From: Psilocybe azurescens
Taxonomy: Eukaryota > Basidiomycota > Agaricomycetes > Agaricales > Agrocybaceae
Length of the DNA stretch: 64,000 nucleotides
Assembly (NCBI GenBank): GCA_023853785.1
Contig: JAJIRX010000622.1
Coordinates: forward strand, 1 to 64,000
Direction of reading: 5' to 3'
Translations under genes and position numbers: made by a program
Part shown: piece after piece, positions 1 to 11,426 of the stretch
Layout of the letters: each line of letters opens with the position of its first letter
Position numbering within the stretch: position 1 is the stretch's first letter
The notes under the pieces: generated by a model
Told to the model about the DNA's origin: nothing
Database searches by the model: none
Seen by the model: only the letters and a program-made list of their open reading frames with translations

Positions 1-1456
1 GGCCAGATTACCATGTTTGGTCTGGCTAGGGGTAAAGTCAAGGAAGATTTGCAACACCTAGCTTTCGGAACTGGGGCGTGGCTTTCATCATCTTCTGCAG
101 AACCGTACGAATGTAAGCATTTAGCCTCTACACTTGGGAAAATACTCTAACTCAAACAAAGACTGCGATGGTTGAGATTGCCACTACAGGTGGTTTGCTC
201 CTAGCGATCCTGTTGAAGCAGTAGACTACGATATTCAAACATCATTTGGCTATCAGTAGTCACCATGGCAATGTTTTGTACGAAGTCGGAAGAAATGGTG
301 AGATCTTTTCTGTAGACAATGCGGCAGCGACTTATGATGATATAGGGACAATGTTACAGCTCTGGACCTTCAATGTGGAGCGACGGAAATACCTACATAG
401 CTAGCTCTGTCTTTTATGACTCGGGGCGTAAGCTTTTAATTTTTGTTCTAGAAACTGGGGAAATGTAAGACGATACTTTAATTAATGAGACATTCATATT
501 TATTATTCTTTCAACTTTGGCAGGATTTGTCGAAATGTCGAGTCTGGGAGGGAGGACTGGCGGAAGGTCTTGAAGTCTGGAGTGTGAGCATGATCTTTGA
601 TATCATATGTCAATGCTGACCTCTTATGAAGTGGCCACGCTGATTAGCCTGGATGGGTTACTTCTCATAGAGAATCTTGCAAAAGGTTTGATCTATACCA
701 TTTACCACGCTCATCACCTTCACATAGCTTTCCCATATTCACAAAGAAACGATGCATCAAAGATGGTGTTTTTGCTGAAGGATCGTCAGTTGTGGTCTGT
801 GGAAGTGATCATGGCAAAATATACACATTTTCTTTGTCCTCTCCTGAACCGAAACAGATATTAAAGCAAGCTGGTAAAAATACAGAAATACAGACCATAT
901 GCGTGAGTGCAAATGTTTTATCAAAAGCCTGGTATTGACTTGTATTAGACAACATCCACCAAAGATTGTCATCTTATAGCCAGTGGCGCTTCCGAATGCT
1001 CTGATATTGTGATATGGGAAAAACCAGTAAGCTCACTCCTTATTGTCAAGAACTATGCTTACATTCAATAGTCCATGCGTTCCAGAAAACAGGCCCAAAA
1101 TGTATACCATCAAGCAATCATTATGGTCCTGAATTTCTTTATCATTTTTATCATTGCGTATTGGTCTTCAGGAATCTGGTTACCATATTCACTAAAGGTT
1201 TGTATGCACAAAATTACTCTATTATTCTTGCTAATTTATGGGATAAGATGGCTCAAAGTGCCTTAAGCACTATGAATGCCACGATAAACCGGGTTTTGAA
1301 CCACAAGTTCATACCAGCAATGCCAGATATTCAACCTGGGATCCAAATGATATGCGGGTTCATGTTGGTATGATTGTCCAGGATGATGATGATGATGAAG
1401 AGTTGTGGAATGATCAAGCAGAGTGGAATCGTTGGAATAGTTTGGATACACTTTGA
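1..1456 (+). CDS. WD40-like protein, C-terminal part, open at the window edge
   Basis: The gene is spread over several frames with probable introns. Near 650-900 the plus strand reads as a beta-propeller-like segment with the motif VVCGSDHGKIYTFSLSS, followed by an HLIASGASE-like blade and IVIWEK near 985-1025; this pattern is common in Agaricomycete WD40 proteins. The last exon ends with an acidic run (IVQDDDDDEELWN) and the stop at 1454-1456. A hydrophobic stretch (about 1125-1195) could be a membrane segment between the propeller and the tail, but exon joins there are unclear. The 5' end lies outside the window. Whether it is intact is not decidable because several joins need frame changes. 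Function unknown; WD40 propellers usually act as protein-binding platforms. Confidence 0.5.
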
Positions 1457-1500
1457 ATAGCTTGAATACACTTTGAATAGTTTGGATACACTTTGAATAT
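1437..1500. repeat. 24-bp direct repeat at the 3' end of the WD40 gene
   Basis: Three near-identical copies of a unit containing TTGGATACACTTTGAATAG. The first copy supplies the stop codon of the WD40-like gene, so the repeat grew at the end of the coding region. Confidence 0.7.
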
Positions 1501-1502
1501 TA

Positions 1503-3164
1503 TTATTTGAATTTAAATTTAAATTTTTTTTTTTTTTGAGGTCGCTGATTTGAATACTATCTAACTCCATCTGATTCTACAATGCCTTCTGGTACTGAAC
1601 TGTACTCCTTATTTCTCTTTGTTGTATTGTCGACAACAAAGAAATAAAAAGGAGTACATATCAAGAGATTCCGTGTGTGTTGTGCTTGCATGGCAACGCT
1701 TTGATCAAGTGACCTAACTTGGTCAACATTGTCTAATCAACCCGCTTTAACCCTCTCTCTCTAACCCGCTCTCACTCAGTGTTGTTCTGGGTGCCCAGAA
1801 CAGTATTGTAATATGTGTTCTTATTGGAATTATCATCTCTTTGCATTGAAACTTGGTGATTGCATTGATATAACTTAAAGAGCTACTACGTGACCACCAG
1901 GGCCTCTTAGAACATCCTACTGGTCACCATCTGCGAAAATGGAACATTGTCGGTGCATCTCCAATCAAATCTTGCTCGACTTCTGCAAGAAACCTGGACC
2001 ATAGACATGGTAAGTCTTCAAAAATGTAGTATTATGCTGGTACTTACTTTTTAACCACATATGCAACTCGTTTTGCATCCTTACCTCTCATATCAACAGG
2101 ATATAGAGGATTACGCTCTCGATGCGCAGGACATAGAGGTCTCCTCTCCACTGCACCCCAACTTTCTGAGTGCTTCGTTCTTCTTCAGTCCAATCAACTG
2201 CTTCTTGCACGATATCTGAAAGGGATGGGATTGGCTACCTTCCAAGAGAGTAACAGCGAAGTTGTAAATCTTGGCATTTGCGACTTGATCTTTGAAAATC
2301 TGATGTGTTTGTTGAAGTAATGTAGTCCTATTATCATCCCGAGCAATAAAGGGAGAGAAAAATGGCTTTGTGACGTTGTGACGGAAAAGGCGACCAGTAT
2401 AGGCATAATGTTTTGCCTAATAACTGTAAGTATGACTGTATGACACTCCATCGTCGTACTCACTTTCGGAGACTTGTGGATAGGCTTCTTATGTGGCATG
2501 GCAGCACAGATTACTATTGGAGGGAGTAGTGTTATTGGAGCTTTGAGTTTTCGATCTCTTAAAAGTATTGGATTGGTTGTGAGCCGGTATTCAAGTGAAA
2601 TAAATTTATTCCAAGCCACTCAACAATAAAGTTGCCATAGTAGAGGCCCCTGTTCAAATAAGAATTGGAGAATACTACTGGTGAATGGAGTTAATTAGCT
2701 ATTGTAGATGTGCTGAGCACCCTACGTAATTAGCACCCGCCACCATCAGCCACTCAATTGAATTCAGTTCATACCGATGATGAGTTTACTCCAATAATTT
2801 CAACGTGTCTAAGCATCTAAGCCATATCGAACTTAACAATTAGCAAAACTCCAAGCATTGAGTACAGAGGATAGATACTACGGAACTTAGCTATTGTAGA
2901 TGCGCATTTTCGAGGTTCATGTATTGGACTCTTTATGAGCTGCTCAACAATACAGTTGCCATAGTACTTGAGCTAGTGGGGTCAGACAATTCAGTAAATG
3001 GAGCGAAGTGGAGTTCAGTAATGGCACCTGTGCATTTTGAAGCGGACTAATCACCAATAAGTAAATACCCGCATGGGCATCACATTCACTCCGGCCACAA
3101 TGGCCGAACAACTTTCAATAAATTCATTGACCTAGAGTCGCCAACCGCCACCAGCGACTCTGAC
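1503..3164. other. No gene seen: upstream flank of the CACTA region
   Basis: No credible coding exon. It holds one copy of the CACTA-associated palindrome (1783-1802) in a context (CTCTCTCTAACCCGCTCTCACTCAGTG before it) that recurs at about 6803-6830. Short direct repeats also occur: CAACAATAAAGTTGCCATAGTA near 2621 recurs near 2943, and TTAGCTATTGTAGATG near 2694 recurs near 2887. The open frame on the minus strand at 2194-2619 has no recognisable domain. Confidence 0.5.
1783..1802. repeat. Palindrome TGTTCTGGGTGCCCAGAACA, upstream copy
   Basis: Nine-base arms around a TG centre, identical to the copy at 6834-6853. The roughly 30 bases before it are also shared, so it marks homologous upstream regions of two transcription units in the CACTA region. 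Confidence 0.8.
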
Positions 3165-6100
3165 ATGTTCAGCCTATTCAACTTCAATACACAACCTCAA
3201 CCCCAACCTCAACCCAATGCAGACGTTTCAATGGATAACTTTGACGCAGTGCATATTTTATTTATTAACTGTAAAGTTGTTATTTTGAGCTAACTGATCT
3301 GCAGAATCGGCCTGGTGCCGTGCAACAACGCTCCAAACTTATACCCGTGACCAGCCATCCTTTAGAGCCTGCTCAAGGTACCATTCTCCCGCCGTGAATC
3401 CAGTAACAATAGAACCCTCCAGTACCGGAACAAGCCAGGCTATCCCAGGCATAACTGCCATGGCCGTCGATACAGCCACCAACCCAAACCAGTCTACGCC
3501 GGATCAAGAACTGCCCATCACCCCACGGAGCGAGCAACAACACATCTCATATCCAAATGATATGAACCTTGACGAAAACACGAGGTCAAGTAGATCCTCT
3601 CCTAGGCAACAAAGCCATTTTGCAAACCTCCAACATACACCCGCCGCTTTCTCAACAGCAATTTGCCAATGGCCCTCACAGAAACATCGAGCCAACATAT
3701 GAACACATACCTCAGCCATCGACTCCAGTTGCTGGTACCGAAGCCGTTCACGTTGAAGCCGTTCGCATTCACATTAAAACCGACACCAACTAAGCATCAA
3801 ATATCGATCGGAAGGCGGAAAGGGCCTGGGCAGGAAGGTTCAGCAGACCACGTTGGTCAAGCGGCGCAATGACGAACCTGGGGTTTATTTACAAAACACG
3901 GAAAAAGACACAGAATGTGTAAGTTAACCATTCCTGCTGTTAGATTAACAAGGCTCACCTCATAATAGATCAAAACACGGGTCATCGAGCAAAGTGATTT
4001 TACCACAAGGCAGATGCTGGACCTGAAGGACAAAGAAATTCGCTGGATGAAGGAGAAAGTGAGTAATCAAACTGCTGCCTGATGAGTATATCAGACTTAC
4101 CATATAATAATAGATGGACAAACACCAGGACAACTTCAACAAAGTCTTGGAGGCGGTTATTGGCCTTGGAGCAGTCAAACAAAGAGCATGCTGCTAAGTT
4201 GGAAGCGACAGAAGCGCAGCTCGAAAAAGAAACGCCAAAGAATACAGGAAGATAGAAGAGAAGCGATTTCACGAACGTCAGGTAAACCAGGACAGTGCCG
4301 ATAGGTTGAAAGCGACAGAAGCACGGTTCAAGAGGGAAACGTCTGGAACGGCAGGAGTTGGAGGAGAAGCGAAATCGCGAATATCATGAGAAGCTGTGTG
4401 TATTGGAAAGGGGAGCGGGAGACAGCTTGAAGAACATGCACGCGCTACTGTAAATGCACCATCAGGTATTTAAGACTTCATATTCCGAAATATTTAAAAC
4501 ACAAACTTACGTTGACCAATCTAGGATTACCATTCCCCACTCCTACTACGGAGGGTGTTATCCCGTCAACCAGCAGGCAACTTCCTCAGGTATCCAGCCA
4601 TAGTCATCAGGAAGGAGGCGATGTAGATATGGACAATCATCCACAAGGTCAGCCTCCTGCTCCAATAGAGCGCGCGACCACGGTATCACAGGTCATGTCC
4701 ACCACAGCGGCACCGCAAGTTACACTTACTCCCACTCCAATGTTCGACATGCATACTGCCTCCAGTAGCGGACAGTCTCATCTAGCGCCCGGAGAGGGTC
4801 GGCAAGGAGATAACGACACAATGATGGGTGAAAACCCACAAAGCCCTTCCAAAGACAAGGGCAAGGCTCGCTCCTGTTGCTGATGAAAGCTTCGGGGGAA
4901 AGAGTTTGACCATGTCGTATCCGATGACGATGACAACGAGGTGAGCCATCCTGTTCCTAATTTTATAGTCATGCTGACGCATTGAAAGGACGATGAAGGG
5001 CTTCCTCATCGTGTCCCACCACCATATAAATTCAAAGCGTCCACAGGGCGGGGCAGGCCCCGGCTGAAAGCTGTCTATGGTGACAATGAGCCTGCAACAC
5101 CGTCTACCTCCAACAGTCCTGGACAACAAATTATTCGCGGCAATGTTGACGTTGCGCAAGTCGAGGAAATTACAAAAACAGTTCTTTCGGTCTTGGCGAC
5201 CACAGGTGCATTGCCAAGTGCACCACGGACACCAACCAGAAGACAGAAACACGCTTCAGCACTGGTGAAACAACCGGCTACGAAAGCCTCTAACAGTCCA
5301 TCTAAGATAATCGGGGTAAGTTCATAGCACATTCAAATCTTAATGTGGGCTAACCCACCATGCGTATCTATCTAGAAAGCAGTTCGGCTCCACATGAATT
5401 CACTTATTGGAATCAAGAAGGATGACCAGATCCTAGGCGTCAAACCGCCTCTCCTGAATGTTGTCGAAAAATTCGCAATTGACGAAAATCCGGTCAGCTG
5501 TCCAAGCCTAGCTCCGCTGAATTTCTGCTTCGAAGTCAAACACAATCATCCATGGAACGAGGAGTTGGTCAACCAGTTCATGCAGTCCTTCTTGTTGAAG
5601 CATAGCCTTCAATCCGAAGACCAGCCAGTCGCTTATGCCGGCTGTTAAACAACGTTTCACGATCCTCAAGGCGTTTGTAAAGGAACGGCCGAAAGAGGGA
5701 GAAGACGAAGTGCAGACTCGTGAACGGGTGGAGAAAATCAAAAAAGTAAGAAGGCGAGGTCGCGCCGGGACACACGACGCCCGTAGGGTGGGTTTGTTTT
5801 TCGATTTTCTACATTTTGGGAGACTTATGCAATTCTAGTTGTCGAGTAACCGACTCGAAACCGCCAACGACAATCGAAAGGGAGGAGCGGATCCTGCTTG
5901 GGAGTTTCTGTACCAAGTAGCACACATGCTGACCGCGGAGGGCATGTCTTCTGACGAGAGTGGACCTGAAGAACGTAAATTCACAATCAGGATCCGACAG
6001 TGGCGCAGCGCTGCATTGATTCCGTACCTGACAATCATCGACCGTGATATGAACAAGAGGACTGGGCTGGGCAACCCTGTGCCAGGGAACCCGGCTAGAC

Positions 6101-6262
6101 AGCGTGTAAGGATGGGGGATCATTAGCCGCTCGAGGGCGATTCCAGGATTGCCAGAGAACTTCTACAACGCGACTTGGTACACTGGCCTGAGCGAGAGTA
6201 CTAAAATTGACCTCCAGCCAAAACCCGCTATAGTTCTACCAGCAATCATGACAGACAATTAG
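3165..6262 (+). pseudogene. CACTA-associated accessory ORF (not the transposase), frameshifted
   Basis: A multi-exon coding region in pieces. It starts with a Q/P-rich exon (3165, MFSLFNFNTQ), continues with Ser/Thr/Pro-rich segments (3394-3790), a predicted coiled coil rich in E/K/R (about 4000-4400), a second low-complexity part (4512-4880), then the conserved C-terminal part. That part contains VRLHMNSLIGIKKDDQILG (5385-5440), an HPWNEELVNQF segment (5550), ERKFTIRIRQWRSAA (5970) and the final SRAIPGLPENFYNATWY block before the stop at 6260-6262. I recall this C-terminal arrangement from Agaricomycete ORFs associated with transposons. It lies upstream of, and on the same strand as, the Tnp2 gene, so it may be the second protein of the same element. 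Several single-base frame changes suggest decay or assembly errors. Function not known. Confidence 0.55.
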
Positions 6263-6371
6263 ATAGCGACAATAGGCAAAGAAAATTGTATATACCTAGA
6301 GAATATTTGAATCGTTGATCAACCATGATAGCGACAACAAAAGTAAACGCCAGAGACAGTGGACTAAGGCA

Positions 6372-7073
6372 GAGTGTCCTGGGCACCCAGAACACTCTGA
6401 GTAGGCCTGAGTTCGAGCAGAAGGGAGACAGTTAGGTGGTGACAATAGGCTGGGGAAAGAGTGCATACCTAGTGCATAACTAGCAATCGATCGAAGAGCG
6501 TGGACCACCAAAATGTCAACGATACGAATCAGGCTAAGATCGTCTGAAGTAGCGTGTCCTGGACACCCAGGACACTCTGAGGAAAGATTGTTCTCGAGTT
6601 GAAGAGATGTTGATAGTGTCCTGGACACCCAGGACACTCGAAAGGATTGTGGACGTTAGAGACGATAAGAGCACGTGTCATCGTAGAGCGTGTGTGATTG
6701 TTTGGCTATGGGTTTGAAGCCAAACAAATGTGACTGATTGCGTGATTGTTTGGTTACGGGGCTTCAAGCCAAACAGACACGCTTATCGAAACCCGCTCTA
6801 ATCCGCTCTCTCTAACCCACTCTTACTCAATGTTGTTCTGGGTGCCCAGAACAGCGTTGTACTCTCGTTGCCTTTGCAACGCTCTAATGGAAAACCTGGG
6901 TGTCCAGGTTTTCTTTTTGTGCCTACTTGTTGAGTGAATGAGTGCGACAAGGTCACCATGGTGAGTGCGTTATTGTTCTCTAAGTCGATGCGATGCTTAC
7001 TTTAAGAGACCACAGAACGCGAACACCCTTCCCGTCTTTCTCCCGTCCCCTGTGTTCTGGGTGCCCAGAACAC
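6372..7073. repeat. Cluster of covarying CTGG..CCAG palindromes
   Basis: Six hairpin-capable palindromes at 6372-6397, 6554-6575, 6616-6637, 6834-6853, 6891-6912 and 7052-7073. All keep a core like CTGGGTGCCCAG or CTGGACACCCAG, but the arms vary together: GTGTCCTGG with CCAGGACAC, TGTTCTGGG with CCCAGAACA, AAAACCTGG with CCAGGTTTT. Other hairpins lie between them (GTTTGGCT..AGCCAAAC near 6700-6775). CACTA elements are known for subterminal repeats bound by their own proteins, so these are candidate binding sites in the region upstream of the Tnp2 gene. Confidence 0.75.
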
Positions 7074-7179
7074 GTTCTTGTTCCATAAACGCGCTTTCTA
7101 GCTGACTCGGTTTCTCGTCAGTCACTCGATCACTCTCAGACTGTTAGATGTTTTCTGATTGACGATATAACTACAGGAA

Positions 7180-10100
7180 ATGCCCACTCGAACGTGCACA
7201 TGCTCCACTAGCCAATGCGGGCTTGTTGAAGGTGGAGTAGAGCTGGACATTCGCACCTACAACAACCATCTCCGCCAAGGATCGGGGCATTTTGCCAACA
7301 AACTTGCTGAAGATTCGAAGCAAGTTCTTGACGATGAAATCGAGAAAGTCAGGCAACATTTACCGCCTCCCTGGCCGTCTCCGATTCCATCCCTGCTCCA
7401 TCGTCGGCTCCAGGTGATGCGACTCTGGTCGCAACCAGGCGACAATGACGAAAATTCCTCGGTGTCGTCGTCTTCCAAGCCACAATCTTCCCGTCAACAA
7501 ATTATTTGCAACCTCCTTTCTCGTCTTGCTGAGATCGAATCCGCTGTGGATATTCTTGCTGCCAACGTAGCTGTCGAACTCGAGAAACTACACACAATTC
7601 CACTTACAAATGCATTTCCACTGAGGCACCACCATGCCGAGTGTATCCGCATCCAGACCGATCTCAGCAAAGTTGTGTACACGGCGGTGCCCGTCACTGC
7701 CATGAAACGTCAAGTCTCAGGCAAAGTGGACGATATTGCGGAAAAGTTGGAGGAGGCAAAGCTATCCTGGGTCAGGAACAGGAAAACATCGAATTCACGG
7801 CAGGATGCAGAAACTCCTGGTATCAAATTTTCTACAGGTAAGACAGATCACAATCACATACATGACATTCTGAATTTAATATCGAACATATAGACCGCTT
7901 CTTCAATCCGCTGCTTGCTTGCGTCGATCCCATCCTCCAGTTATCTATTTTCATCGCCATCGTATTCCAGACACTTTTCAGCGTCAGTCAAAGTGGCACA
8001 TCTGCCCTGATGGAAATGTTGCAATACCTAGTACAACTATCGTTCATGCGAACCAATGCCGATTTGTCTGCACGCGACCAAAGGTGCTATCCGACTTTCC
8101 ATCCGATTGTCGGTCATTTAAGAACTCTCTCAACCTGGAGGCTGACACCGTCATTTATGCGGTCTGCCCCAATGACAAATGTCAAGCCACGTACGCCCGT
8201 GAAGTACAAAGATGGGTCTCCCATCGCTATATACCCATCCCACTGCAAAGCGCGTCATATGGGCAGACGGTGCAATGAACAGCTCCTACGTCCTCGAGTG
8301 GTTGAGAAGCGTACAATCTACACGCCGATAAAACCTTTTGTCTACTTCAACCCCATCACTTGGCTTGGACGACTTCTTTCACGCCCTGGAGTTGAAGCAG
8401 ATATGGACAAATCGTGGGATAGGTCTAAGACCCTGCCAGGAGTTGCCCGCACAATGCAGCGACATCTTTGACGGCGATGTTCTCCGCAGAATTCAAAGGA
8501 CCAGATGGTACTCATTTCAGTGTAGGGAATGGTGAGGGACGCTATGTCTTCTCTCTATCGATCGATTTCTTCAACCCACTGGGCAACAAACAAGCAGGAA
8601 AGAAAGTCTCAATTGGTCTTGTCACCCTCGTTTGCCTTAATCTACCCCCTGATATTCGCTATAAGCCTGAGAACATGTTTCTTGCTGGTGTGATTCCTGG
8701 GCCAAACGAACCTCCTTTGTCTGCGATCAATCACTTCCTCAAACCCTTAGTCGGCGACTTCCTCAAGTTCTGGAATCCTGGTGTCCGCTTCAGCCGAACT
8801 GACGGTCATCCCGGATGGGGCGATTGGTGCGATGCGCCATAGTGTGTGTTGTCTGTGACTTGCCTGCTGCCCGGAAAACAGCAGGCTTTCGCGTCGAGTG
8901 CCCATACTCATTTCTGTTCAATTTGCGAGTGTGACCTCAAAACACACGGATATGGGCATCTCGATTATGCCTCTTGGCATTGGAGAACCAACGAAAGCTG
9001 TCGACGAACAGCCAAACAATTCAGAAGGGCTGGTTCAAATCCTACAGCTGATGGAATTGTCGCTAGCACCAGCGTTCGCTGGTCGCAGCTCCTTCAACTT
9101 CCCTATTTTGATCCATCGCGCTTTGTTGTTGTAGACGCAATGCACAACCTTTTCCTTGGCCTCATCCGGCGAACACTTTGATACCATTCTAGGGCTACGA
9201 GTTCCTAAAGCCGAGAAGGAACCACCCGTTTTCAATGCCAAAATCTCTGATGCATGGAAGCAGATGAGTAAGGGTGAATGTGCATCAATGAGGCGGATTA
9301 TCCGGCTGGTTGGAGCATCCTATGTGTCGGGACCTTCGGACAGAGGCAGGGAGGTTGATGTGGCAGAAGCGATTCTCTTCACAGCACCTCTCAGTTTTGA
9401 GGGTGGTAGCTATTGAGCTTGGCTGTAAGCCGATTACAACCGATATATCGCAAGACAAAGGAGCCAAACCGTGCAGATTATTCTCGTGGCATTCTTTATT
9501 GGGTAGGTCTCCTTTCATTCCTTGTCATCTCATTTTCTTATGTTTTATATTTCCAGCGAATGTATAAAACTGAAGTCAACTATGATCCAGAGGGTCATTT
9601 GGCATCAGGCACCCAGTGCGGGCACGTTCTCACACGGGGAGGAGGCCGCGGAAATACATTCCGACATTCAACACCTGGTTCGACCGTCATGGCCGACATC
9701 CCTGCCAGCCAAACTTGGTTTGAGCAGTCATGGAAAGCTTAAGGCTGACCAATGGCGTGTTCTTGGAACGACTCTCCTACCTATTACCTTGACTCGCCTC
9801 TGGTCCAATTCTGATGGAACCGACAACCGTTCTGAGAGGTGCTGCCGCATCCTTGAAATCACCCTCCACCTTGTTTCTGCAGTTGTCACTGCCACCTCTC
9901 GTGTCACCTCAGCCAGCGCATGCAGAAACTTACCTCAACCACATTCTTGCGTACCTTCATGGCTTGAAGGCACTGTTCCCAGAGTACAAATTCGTTCCGA
10001 ATCAACACATGGCCATTCATCTCTATGAATACCTTGTATTCTATGGTCCAGTTCATTCATGGTGGACCTTTCCATTTGAAAGGGTTATCGGCATGCTGCA

Positions 10101-10919
10101 ATGAATCTCGACGAATTATAAGCCAAGTAGGTCTTGAATTTTAATTCTTTATGACTGTACTGACAAGTTCTAGGCGAATATGAAGAAACTATCTCACATT
10201 CATTTATGCGAGCAAGTAACCTACGGAATCTCTTTCATAGAGTTGGAACTCCAGAGGTCATCCGTAACTGCGAGCCCATGCTGAAAAGCCTCATCAACCC
10301 AGAAGTCCGAAGTACTCTCGTGACTGATATTCTCAGCCTCTCACAAGACCAAGGACACAATGACGAAGAGCAGGTGGAGGATTTTATGGCTCGGAAAAAG
10401 CACTCAGCAACACCTCTTCCAGAAGCACTTGAGGCGTGTTTTGTCAAATCCTTTGATCAGCTGTTGGATGCGACTGTCTTGTCGCATATTGCGATTAATG
10501 GCATAACGTATTCGACATCCTGGAAGCATCTCGGTAATTTGTCTATACTACTCCATTCTGGTTCTCCAAACAAATATTTGCCGGCACGTATTGATTATAT
10601 CACGCAAGTCGACTTTGAAGATAATGACAACCCGTGTACTGTAACTTATGTTGCTGCCCGGAAATACAAGCTGGCCAATGTGTGTGCTGATCCATTTGTC
10701 TCTTTCCCTCTACTTCAAGCACAGCTTTGGAGTCGGAAACTTGGAGAGCTAGAGTTGTTTCGCCTGGATGACATTCTTTCCCATTTTGCCTACCTACCTT
10801 TACAATGGGAAGAAGAGGATTTAATGGTCATGATATCCCTGTCCCGTGTAAGTCTCCCCTTGCCGGAGACTGACCCGATAATGTAGGCAAGCGACTCACT
10901 CATGTGGACCTTGCAGTGA
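7180..10919 (+). CDS. Tnp2-type (CACTA/EnSpm) transposase
   Basis: Multi-exon gene for a transposase of the Tnp2/Transposase_21 group, which cuts and moves CACTA DNA transposons. The start at 7180 gives an N-terminal Cys cluster (CTCSTSQCGL), then a coiled region, a hydrophobic stretch (FNPLLACVDPILQLSIF, from 7895) and a second Cys motif. The core region has FSLSIDFFNPLGNKQAGKK (8548-8605), LVCLNLPPDIRYKPENMF, VIPGPNEPPL, WNPGVRFSRT (8770-8810), VVCDLPAARKTAGF (about 8850, in another frame), HFCSICECDL, and VVDAMHNLFLGLIRRT (9126-9175). The end is an exon after a clear 3' intron (10846-10886), stop at 10917-10919. Several joins require changes of frame that are not obvious introns (near 8840 and 9180), so the gene may be inactive. 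Upstream hairpins are the likely cis sites of the element. Confidence 0.8.
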
Positions 10920-11426
10920 CTCCCTCAGCGTGCGATTTATTTTATCCTGCCTAAAATGTATAGTTTTAGAAATTATTTTATATTACCTAAAACATAATAT
11001 CAATGTTGAATGTTATCTTTCATTTAAAAACTCGACAAACACAACAAAAACACTTGGTTTGTGTTACATTCATGTCTCCCAAAAATATCTTGTTTTTATC
11101 TGCACAATTTCTTCCACAAAGGAAATATTTCCTGAAATGGTTTTGAAATTTATAAATCTTACGCAAACTCTTCAATTTTAACTCAAACAAATGCTTTAAA
11201 AAGGGAACTTTTTTTAGCAGATTTTCTGTATTAAGAAATATTGAGTTCGAAATGAATTTTATATATCGTAAAAGCAGGCAAAAATGCAAACACGTTTAAT
11301 AAATTTTCTGAATCATTTTTCGTTGACATAAATAACCCTGTGCCAGCAGTGTCAGCTGCTTGTCATGAAACATTTTCGTTGGCAACAAGAAGAGTGGCAT
11401 CAAAATGGATACAAATAGAAAAGTAA
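10920..11426. other. AT-rich flank, no gene seen
   Basis: Very AT-rich sequence after the Tnp2 stop. Open frames on both strands here are products of low complexity. The CACTA right end should lie in or near this stretch but I could not identify a CACTA-type terminus. Confidence 0.4.

Noticed and set aside
2194..2619. 141-residue minus-strand ORF
   Set aside because: No domain, no intron partners and no similarity to any family I know; it lies in a CACTA-element flank.
11020..11289. 89-residue minus-strand ORF in the AT-rich flank
   Set aside because: Lys/Phe/Leu-rich composition as expected from AT-rich DNA; no homologous exons nearby.
10920..11426. Right end of the CACTA element
   Set aside because: No CACTA-like terminus with a matching partner could be found; borders were left undefined instead of guessed.
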